This document shows, piece by piece, positions 24,101-25,794 of a DNA stretch of 25,794 nt. Position 1 is the stretch's first letter, and every line of letters begins with the position of its first letter. The notes beneath the pieces are model-generated. The model saw only the letters and a program-made list of their open reading frames with translations. It was not told the DNA's origin and did no database searches. Source of the DNA: a virus; IMG/VR virus record IMGVR_UViG_3300001450_000246, positions 1-25,794 of that record; one strand, 5' to 3'. The position numbers were made by a program, and so were the translations under genes.

Positions 24101-25794
24101 TTAACAAGATCACGTATTTCGCTAATCTCTTTGTTGCTAAGTATTTGTAAATCTGGAAAGGCATTACCAATACCTATAGCACCATAGACTGGATCACCTC
24201 CCTGGATAATGCCATGGATAATATCATCCTGAGTAGTTCTGTTGGTCCCTGTATTAGCTATAATGCCACCAATACCATTCGGATCTAACTTAAGAATTCC
24301 ATGTAAACTGCTATTAGTATTTGTGTTGTAAGTCTTTGTCTGGTCATGCAAGTCAGAGTTTGTATTTTCCTGACCTGTCTCATCGTTAAGGTTATTCTTA
24401 GCTGCTTGTCCTCCGTTAGCTGCCTTGTTAACTTTTTCAAGTCCACGCTTATTCTCCAGGTATTCTCTAGCTTGTGACCTAGCACTTATTGACTCTCCCA
24501 CTAAGGCTTTACCACCGACACCTCCAGCAACAATCGAACCTATCCAGTAAGCATCTGATACGCCTTCATCTAAGTCCCTATCAGGATCATAGCCTACACC
24601 AAAAAAATCATCAATGTCACCTTTTGCAATCAGGTTTTCCAACATGGTTTGACCAGCCTCAGTCATTCCTTCAGTTTGCATCTTGGCAACGTAGTTACTT
24701 AATGCACCACTAACTCTTCCCGCAGAAGTACTGAGTAACTTATCATAAGCTGCTTTTGGTATGATGCTTTTTAAGACTTCACCACCACGCAATAAGAATA
24801 AATCAGAAGCCGTATCAACTCCTGAAATTGCCATTCCTGGCAACCATAGCTCTTTAAACGCTGTTTCCGGGTCCATGCCATTCTCAATGGCCTCAGACAA
24901 CATGGCATCCATTTGCATGGCATAGTTGCTGTAATAACCTCCAATAGCATAACCAGTTCTCGCTCCTATCTCAGTTCGTAAAATAGGTTTACTGTTTAAC
25001 CATTTAACGCCTGGTATTTTTCCAACAGCGGTTCCGGCAGCCTTCGGCATTGGTATCTTACTGATAACCTTAGTACCTGGTACTATCGCAGCAGCACCTG
25101 TGGGGACTAAAGCACCACCAGTGATGTATCTTCCGGCAGCTAATGCTCCTACGTGGAATGTCAAAAGTTGGCCTGCTGCATCAACAGCTCCTACTCCTAC
25201 TCTTAACCAAGTATTGTATTGGGATTTTAAATCTGTAGCGACACTCGTTGGAGCAGCGTCATCTAATAACTTGAACCAGGCATCTCTCTTTTCCCTGACG
25301 AACTCTTCTGCATTATCACTTCCCCATACAGTGGCTGCTGTTTGGAAAGGAAAAAGGGCTGCTGCTGAAATTCCTTTGGTAAAGCTCTTACTAAACCTAA
25401 ACCAACTGTCTTTGAGTGGACCCACATCGCTGTAGGCATCAACCTTATTGATAACGAAGTTAAAGTGTCTTTCATCAATCCCTCCATCATCAGTCAGAAA
25501 TGTATCAGTCTCTTGTTCGTAAATCTTCTCAGGGTTTTTGGATAAACCTGGATCTAACTTGTACTCATAAGTGTTAGTTGTCCCTGGCTTCTTTCTTACC
25601 TGGAATCCAAGCTTGGTCTTATAATCTATAGGAATGTGTGTAAATTGTGATCCTATGCCAACTATGTCACTCCATGTCTGATTTAAATTATTGATCTTGT
25701 TCCTGGCATTTGCGTATGCATCTAAGTCAACATTGTCATCGAACCATCTTGCTGCCTTGGCAGTGTCTTTCATCGGTCCTTCAAACCCTTCAGG
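9079..25794 (-). CDS. Giant multi-domain polyvalent phage protein, at least 5,571 codons (N-terminus beyond window)
   Basis: One uninterrupted frame runs from the window edge to TAA at 9079-9081. The first ATG in the window is at 25773, but the frame is open for seven more codons upstream (PEGFEGP) to the edge and the ATG has only a poor ribosome binding site, so the true start lies outside. It is far longer than most phage proteins. The parts include a membrane/ejection-type N-terminal region, an acidic coiled coil, a zincin, an ART-like domain, two diverged blocks of about 900 residues, and a C-terminal region like the large polyvalent-protein-associated domains. Eight [FY]A[LV][DE][PE] motifs separate the modules. 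In known phages such proteins are packaged and injected with the DNA, where they protect the genome or modify host targets. The modules are listed separately below; residue numbers count from the ATG at 25773. Confidence 0.9.
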   Translation of the reverse strand, partial: PEGFEGPMKDTAKAARWFDDNVDLDAYANARNKINNLNQTWSDIVGIGSQFTHIPIDYKTKLGFQVRKKPGTTNTYEYKLDPGLSKNPEKIYEQETDTFLTDDGGIDERHFNFVINKVDAYSDVGPLKDSWFRFSKSFTKGISAAALFPFQTAATVWGSDNAEEFVREKRDAWFKLLDDAAPTSVATDLKSQYNTWLRVGVGAVDAAGQLLTFHVGALAAGRYITGGALVPTGAAAIVPGTKVISKIPMPKAAGTAVGKIPGVKWLNSKPILRTEIGARTGYAIGGYYSNYAMQMDAMLSEAIENGMDPETAFKELWLPGMAISGVDTASDLFLLRGGEVLKSIIPKAAYDKLLSTSAGRVSGALSNYVAKMQTEGMTEAGQTMLENLIAKGDIDDFFGVGYDPDRDLDEGVSDAYWIGSIVAGGVGGKALVGESISARSQAREYLENKRGLEKVNKAANGGQAAKNNLNDETGQENTNSDLHDQTKTYNTNTNSSLHGILKLDPNGIGGIIANTGTNRTTQDDIIHGIIQGGDPVYGAIGIGNAFPDLQILSNKEISEIRDLVNQDTQATPEQMDQAIAALEGAVFIAREVESILDTGQATQDIFVEPLIDLGIVIRDQDGKLKVNTVAGRLLPPALRSRLEQEASPEGDGNVETPTQGSTQSGQKVDDLINQGKETFDQTAESIANQDNLNFYEIAIGGMVVPYKAESMEAAQEYAEKLARIRGTDEVPVTTEVNPSEDLPELKPGKKVEPEQSPLIKTKGNIELTEAEYRAEVEKTASQKTVEQLELQKEIAENEIKVGNEEVARRAKIELELTNAELAKRQSQEAQDVDLTEQSETPTTQENVQDNPDSETVEDQDLRKREEEKEEESVQEEDAPSEERVLTSPLKLPVKEQQQKVDSFNEGSGKANVEVADLNDPEVAEKVDSDFLVAFEEATGAEVIVVQYQDDVANIPSDQRFGGVVPGREKNTIIVNADASLDKIVYAGHELAHTIKKTDKKLYDKLKKVLKDNLKAYPLIMQSVYKRGYADMGKEQGLSDVEIWENLEEEAVANIMGDLFQDKKFWDMVNGKDRSLGGKLIDAFFRFLDSLGEKISGSTKKNFNTRSALDNIDGIRKGFAEVIRESKNAKRFKKSQGYAEAFNEADTTTQAQPEPAPQQETATQMNLFAVDPRTEAEYLRLAKKPKKNEKALQKLVDKTAKKAGYEIQAWHGGHMNPKTFSEFNPDLIDSTNDLGAGFYFSSSKQDAEAYDYNLEYDSDGNQLSVDDLMAGKEGSPTVIPTFLKFNNPYTIGKTAKLKNNKQVVIKEEGQEFREAVERAGYDGIIDRRVDTRFADENYFPPKGTIHYVAFYPQQIKSAKPVTRDDQGKVIPLSQRFGESSDIRFALDPDQDARDVADEEATQRQLAEEQRREVEAEAGIRRPIRLGEFGNVRQRIGEYGTQEPGPGSFALDPEDSEFYSPLYKVFQDKFPGKASEDQARAFFKPGKTPGVTKAEADYMGINDYLDDYFGNGNKTITKAELDEFIESRQFKIEVKEHLNQFSDWTQKGGTNYRVLLFKRKKKKGEEAIFKGSHFDDDTLFHVRLKDREGPNGERILFIEEVQSDWAAKYNSDDNYRPDGNGLQEAQQRVANFFNDIVDYFNSDNKKNTKKHIGEIKKYINTLNSFRDKIITLRQETSQKIRDNKDKIIEEYAKNFNEFPAAYQFEATPDAFPDKVISKLDEYFDEVNELYNNATAFVDLTQSYLQNNLDTKDDSTDSVSALAYQITGANYLPKFNQQLGSAEISFTNSFNLLGDANSLEDVKFVEDLSEKLFEEFTVPDLPQFMDVEAAVNWRTGLPDLGIANDFLGYQNAVNNLELAEAEARTNTKDIVPYMPWVKTYIEPALKHVIRLGIKNNYDQIAWAQGFQQIQLYENTFRQNVKSIFWELNVENTNWDQGTAFAPEGFPRPQDIRNFDVLIQFEPKKDPDNLEEYGLVPLRGKGGDKDTTLDEVIGKQMANQIRSQVDQGIEDQLNPEEFNGTLEEDDMSIGGHFHKMVYDSMIPTFLKKYLKRFNATVERKPTIMGTLAVMEPDMASKTQAELDKYLKNKTKIHDKLNESIYEVTKKAGILENKIREGKQYPVQEFFNIGNLMADIVDMYRKNIPSYVRHYLGADKSDRWNLRDMYANLDDAFTNVVAEDTSVSIQDYILNVNYPLSEFFNISPNKKTDHINELLEFKKPGDQVAGESRDTFFGKFDQLYTKQDEPRDFSFYALPYDIQMESQDRQSQDRYGGSDGRKKVKELIAEKGPEILRDIIDHVERINFGKQGLTDATSAVSQVVTKLLEEQKDGVVYPQAPTITLSPQLREDASLQGPAPMFALDPAEQRQQLQSLAGQLNRGEISASQFRKKRDNIMPIVAVGAPDKLPKAGELEDALLNTETPAGKTLWETAGKPERLQDLINSEENLSEGDLVQGRLDISLAKAARANNIPLTIATIHKGSRNAINPKVTSYQPYLYVTDPTFITQSSKVSSIDIAKGAKKDVAFGMVGKYAKLDRLPSNLNTWTEVAFNPMQSSEFLDVTTKRPVVGGKSGLQVGNRIYVEDAQIMSEKDFMAMSYDDNNQFTGKFALDPEQDEATPFYSNVIKAIVDKFPKKASLDQALAFFKPGKTPGVKRAEVEYMDLPAQIQKLADEGKPITKEALVDIAEKNQFKIELVEKKSGQRWGNYTQDGGKNYKVLLFKRVPNSKGDNNYYKHDFVGGHFDPDTAFHVRIKDRKGPNGEKILFIEEIQSDWSGAYKSEEDIDNSYEIGQLEQEIENDLKFFQSIFLDNKDSIVEQFTTFKKQLKRIEKQFKVERNNLMNQLKKAAPQIEADYEAYVKNFKDLGMPLSFLNDTGAYSEPVPYRALVENNVRSVFNVSLDILERFGNTTVDGVLALIDGIKPGEITEEMKSDIRSLMRVADVHREKGPLRSQFFGLADEFTFGNTDFGLKETRQPPPGKTGTKAWRSNKTTEEIFNYLSTSAWLDKIYQKAQMTRTTLKERDVYITRNNQPAFLDKDGDDGTYGGLSSYSYEQIYEFKQKEQKIDLLRAEEQGSRDKQVGHMPYVDAYHQPALRHLVRYAVLNNYDQIAWTTGDQQIDLYEEQFRQHVKFFTWEKTTDKKYGASADVIKLQATNHENETIDIGDIPLLGKAKHHQRSDFRNSGLEKFVGKKLANQIREEYKQQEQQKKLNVKGTIQDDDLSIGGHFHKLLYDTMIPSYLKKYLEKFGAKLEYKQTEFKPPLLPPKGIAQEIAEQLEQYNPIRYEEDLDRNVDKVYSVITDFQDRALLHSLGEKLMSDDEFNTNMDNLIAALSNVMGYLRRNTPEFLTFMHGFGLRSPDNTSARRLRMKYHGETSLYRAGGWTSPIYKDHIQGTSIVAQSDHRKFLARFDLADLGKFLFYAKTWLGDDFLESRGTNGRYYRVRESLKILYLEDGYKKAGNYTFGQEFLRDADKVPERKKQYDDLKTAVLDPRSKFFDNALQSIDDFEFTEYKIDHSRLIQGIKDKQPLFSDLPQLPLSPTVVITPEMRQSLKNQPPAYALDPIEGKKLAAVKGLDNFTQAMDRAPEEAILGAYQHIPATEENEQMLDSLGDRVEQILQPKTEENSYARQAQSNAATFIGGMIKEGQPKELVNDLIDERRRLENYQGHEDLRSVIEDISYEDAVLNKPTESDRTNRQNNFIKLYNKYKSKPQSSYYKAATKALKKDFGSEWKDIAEGNDIRVIPSSFALDPDQELIGPDKLRKVSNRYKVKKGKTLPTAIVVTPTLTPQEAIDASGDIDFNGRYREQEAYEINAGEVARFPIMGRNGRKLAGQLKRTKDPDKRVFIADEIYETLIKKMQNNLRYLYNKMDKTLRKRAKLWYEGANRIAREFSNTYGLTLEKAAAIIATLSPQKDWFQNVSLAGRVIDVMTNQQDTKVTQEMVDILVDIAGRKTKRDGESKAAHAARLVKEKREMRKKLKDLNYLGKKLKDLKNEHASWFVRAYDEVNNSRSFPIISPEGDRVGIKTKRDGTPSKVGWGSYGEISSAVGAFRSTTQSEFSSMLGDKHKVRNFYVNIVDPTNPKAITIDTHAVAAALFLPLAGASEEVSQNFGTRKGISSAGKVLHGHKGTYAAFHEAYLRTANELGILPRELQSITWEQVRTFFTDTRKGVKGFLDKVRGIWQNNDGNERSRQQVEKATRELSVTGTGQTYGLPDWAISERSEDGVGTRNISGVQKDQSTKVDRRSVAGRTGTGRRKRGQSTTRGTQVNKFALEEEFQAKDKQREEAAQKILDAPKREKELEKEQKRIDRQDRRAARGYFVQGKFDYMDSRSATYDGSGRAGEEAREAGYHLDRRRTAVEEYSKEVTKEIKGKMGSSIFGFLTKGIKMRKFAADLHTYAARINAVGVDQNGEYVFQGFDARMGYIDQEKAKKMGLTEGSYISRDGATLRVGPLNEEINGHILLQRITPSEQKRFFNEFFDKYPGLAIFLERWINPDLKNDRYIASNGEPTPIFNRHALKEVFAENEFGDPGFVEGYTPDIAKLTMIGGMYYKMKSLALRQGKKFGSIGPFKSGARKVKTGAAREQGAVMNIFQGFNQRAYEAHQEKVTREHAFKILSAASKPVPANGQKPSDHVYIGKKEINDLIRGVVANLSQDSRGGKEFNELFREVLKNPENEQNLKTILLNQDSDDFSPQERKIINFLFGEENAIQFIGQDRMMDNFNYKMLTQGMASGYQPGPVMDGFLKAVDAVMGELVTGLLSGLGTIWFNWLAPQVQQGHLALQHTARGLANAASTDKENQEAANEHFRTAYHITKGLMLRRFTNWSGIDWFLKADEKTGLKNITQEDYDKGFKQLWSEGQKGKAIKVLSDRKRYYNQFFDRDRFNRNTLASAFIDTSINDSFMRDLLNLRVGSAILKAVRFQEIDVTAKQNMAYAAYRAAAQRRSKIEANKARDRGETFDRRKWENEWIKTADKTDPDIHKEAMGAALLFGFDYSNVPTWLASQDRRSKTFQRSFLTFGNFMYNYAKLLVKKSGPVTAFKAAKNYAKYLKTGKVARDGIGGSEVRNGVADTALWAMAALIWRELSGGDEEESEISPGTVGTNLTIEGEMQPNWWTQTGGKFNLDELPDWIGNSIRSYLHAYGADEGEGMELWMRGRSIPYVNALAAQGLFMNQLFGDKKADKWAVVQESWEMANEFIPFSPVTQVIVPTQYNKSQNLAQRATNLIYDSVSARVVPSPWRKLWTRMADPVYRRRYESSSIQYSPEDPTKKGYNVGTLQQIYNEVLRTTPYLSRGLPANGKVKQYKVSATNANGDPTTLEDVLMDPAEADIQVDLANLKAMGLDLYKNSGFTVRDDGSRYINYVDPNKVRVVPPAVTLLGNLSRIDPRKPFERMLGELGYDEKEMTNIYNTSYDRFIGADISEDIQQQPKKDRALQTWQEHKHSIDYATKADMVNLSDQRMAKRVQENEQITGLPKNAPANFLAKVARNQPRDQFARMVDDETFEVINLNLPKSLKLIKINDGPDTDPDSYTIINIRDSKVSKKAKERIFQSAADDAETIERKQRFRLPEKIQRGLKLAPSDSR
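9082..13014 (-). other. Giant protein module 8: C-terminal polyvalent-type region
   Basis: Residues 4254-5564, opened by FALEE. A charged coiled coil comes first. A helical region with LLSGLGTIWFNWLAPQ (possible membrane contact) follows, then FLTFGNFMYNYAKLLVKKSG around residue 5000 and DTALWAMAALIW. The layout resembles the C-terminal large polyvalent-protein-associated domains (LPD38-like) found in giant phage proteins. The tail is basic and probably disordered. Confidence 0.5.
13015..14583 (-). other. Giant protein module 7: conserved phage domain, possibly DNA-glycosylase-like
   Basis: Residues 3731-4253. The core has WYEGANRIAREFS (from Trp3864), IIATLSPQKDW (ends 3899), and later NFYVNIVDPTNPKAITIDTH (IDTH at 4070-4073). 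I know the WY..a...a.....g....aaiiA.LSPq..W ... f..nI..p.....TID.Ha pattern from conserved phage proteins. I suspect a helix-hairpin-helix glycosylase-like fold, from memory only and at low confidence. The last 140 residues are basic and likely disordered. Confidence 0.45.
14561..14583. repeat. Copy 1 of a 23-base repeat coding for FALDPDQ
   Basis: Identical over 23 bases to 21626-21648, starting TCCTGGTCAGGATCGAGGGC. The - strand reading gives FALDPDQE. It lies at the start of module 7. Confidence 0.85.
14584..15147 (-). other. Giant protein module 6: short helical module
   Basis: Residues 3543-3730, opened by YALDP. It is entirely helical and polar, with segments such as AMDRAPEEAILGAYQH and YYKAATKALKKDFG. 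No enzyme motif is visible. It ends just before the next FALDP. Confidence 0.45.
15148..17994 (-). other. Giant protein module 5: large block B, diverged copy of block A
   Basis: Residues 2594-3542. It repeats the block A markers: FFKPGKTPGV (2630-2639), HFDPDTAFHVRIKDRKGPNG, ILFIEEIQSDW (ends 2759), YDQIAWTTGDQQIDLYE, then SIGGHFHKLLYDTMIP (3207-3222) and KKYLEKF. Both blocks end in P..PT..[TS]P..R before the next FALDP-type motif. The DNA is clearly diverged, so the duplication is old or the two were acquired separately. Confidence 0.7.
17972..17994. repeat. Third, diverged copy of the FALDP DNA repeat
   Basis: Matches the other two copies at 20 of 23 positions by eye. It codes for FALDPEQD at the start of block B. 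Confidence 0.7.
17995..18738 (-). other. Giant protein module 4: unassigned 248-residue module
   Basis: Residues 2346-2593. The first part is helical (QRQQLQSLAGQLNRGEIS). The second is a beta-rich domain with YLYVTDPTF, VAFGMVGKY, EVAFNPMQSSEFLD and VQVGNRIYV-like strands. The FNP...F.D pattern is seen in other phage polyvalent proteins, but I cannot name the domain. It sits exactly between the duplicated blocks. Confidence 0.5.
18739..21456 (-). other. Giant protein module 3: large block A
   Basis: Residues 1440-2345, opened by FALDP. Markers in order: FFKPGKTPGV (1473-1482), HFDDDTLFHVRLKDREGPNG, ILFIEEVQSDW (ends 1596), YDQIAWAQGFQQIQLYE, then SIGGHFHKMVYDSMIP (around 2017-2032) and KKYLKRF. 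These are conserved in other giant phage proteins; I do not know an established function. It is a diverged copy of block B (module 5), sharing the same markers in the same order and a similar ending before the next FALDP motif. Confidence 0.7.
21626..21648. repeat. Copy 2 of the 23-base FALDP repeat
   Basis: Exact copy of 14561-14583. The - strand reading gives FALDPDQD at the start of the short linker module 2 (residues 1376-1439), between the ART-like domain and block A. Confidence 0.85.
21649..22296 (-). other. Giant protein module 1: ADP-ribosyltransferase-like domain
   Basis: Residues 1160-1375, opened by FAVDP. AWHGG (His1203), STNDLGAGFYFSSS (about 1222-1235) and the closing GYDGII, then HYVAFYPQQIKSA, match the ART-PolyVal pattern (WHGs...F...G.G.YF.d....A..Y ... 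DGii ... yv.F.p.qIKs). It could transfer ADP-ribose to a host protein after injection, but activity is not shown. The first catalytic position is His rather than Arg, as in H-Y-[EQ] type members. Confidence 0.7.
22297..25794 (-). other. Giant protein module 0: ejection-type N-terminal region plus zincin
   Basis: Residues 1-1159. It includes a Gly/Ala-rich hydrophobic region (about 190-232, with AVDAAGQLLTFHVGALAAG) and a glycine-rich amphipathic region. A TEGMTEAGQTMLENL segment near residue 370 resembles the E.xTE..QE motif of internal virion and polyvalent proteins. An Asn/Thr-rich linker follows, then a long Glu/Lys/Gln-rich coiled-coil region (about 715-875, very acidic at its end). Such regions are expected to insert into or cross host membranes during genome delivery. 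This is a family-level inference; no experiment is implied. Confidence 0.55.
22534..23076 (-). other. Zincin metallopeptidase domain inside the giant protein
   Basis: About residues 900-1080. The motif GHELAHTI places HELAH at 981-985. A helical stretch and EEEAVANIMGDLF follow, offering Glu1041 or Glu1042 as the third zinc ligand, as in gluzincins. The upstream part (EVIVVQYQDDVANIP, then NTIIVNADA) forms the expected beta sheet before the active-site helix. Metallopeptidase domains of this kind are known in phage polyvalent proteins. The substrate could be a host protein or the giant protein itself. Confidence 0.75.

Noticed and set aside
9457-25490. Numerous + and - strand frames of 60-120 codons within the giant gene
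   Set aside because: All lie in alternative frames of one long coding sequence with recognisable domains, have no ribosome binding sites and have shadow-like composition.
9079-25794. The giant protein as an N4-type virion RNA polymerase
   Set aside because: Its size and virion-type context suggested it, but I saw no single-subunit RNA polymerase motifs; the visible domains are peptidase, ART-like and polyvalent types.

Overview
The window is part of the genome of a tailed double-stranded DNA phage of a Gram-negative host, probably a podovirus-like phage from an environmental sample. A 697-residue portal protein, an M15-type endolysin, a holin-like protein, a small lipoprotein with a lipobox, and a giant polyvalent (injected-type) protein support this. 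No integrase, tRNA, CRISPR array or transposase was seen. Terminase large subunit, capsid and tail genes are not in the window, so it is one section of a larger genome. By eye, base composition is around 40% G+C.

Layout: (1) 1-282, + strand: the end of an unknown gene, a 23-codon acidic mini-gene behind a perfect Shine-Dalgarno sequence, and a terminator. (2) 286-5781, - strand, one tight operon read right to left: portal, a 91-residue unknown, holin-like protein, 55-residue lipoprotein, M15 endolysin, a one-TM coiled-coil protein, a calcineurin-like phosphoesterase, a 77-residue unknown, a small HExxH zincin, and two small proteins. Several junctions are TAATG stop-start overlaps. (3) 5782-6011: a divergent control region with an imperfect inverted repeat and two GATAA-type palindromes. 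One palindrome is an exact match to the 7-1-7 Fur-box consensus and abuts the first + gene. (4) 6012-9107, + strand: an early/recombination-type cluster with two unknowns, an HTH protein resembling terminase small subunits, a Rad52-like single-strand annealing protein, an SSB-like protein ending in DEIPF, and three small unknowns. Most starts lack a Shine-Dalgarno sequence and several sit directly behind -10-like boxes. (5) 9079-25794, - strand: one open frame of at least 5,571 codons, open at the window edge and covering about 65% of the window.

The giant protein is the most interesting object. It holds a membrane/ejection-type N-terminal part, an acidic coiled-coil region, a zincin metallopeptidase (HELAH), an ART-like domain, two diverged copies of a block of about 900 residues, an unassigned 248-residue module, a conserved phage domain that may be glycosylase-like, and a C-terminal part resembling those of other large phage polyvalent proteins. 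These modules are separated by eight copies of an [FY]A[LV][DE][PE] motif (mostly FALDP), which look like processing sites or module-shuffling joints. The likely picture is a virion protein cargo, possibly cut at FALDP sites by its own or another peptidase and delivered with the DNA. The portal/lysis operon supplies packaging-vertex and lysis functions, and the + cluster handles recombination under possible iron-responsive (Fur-type) control.
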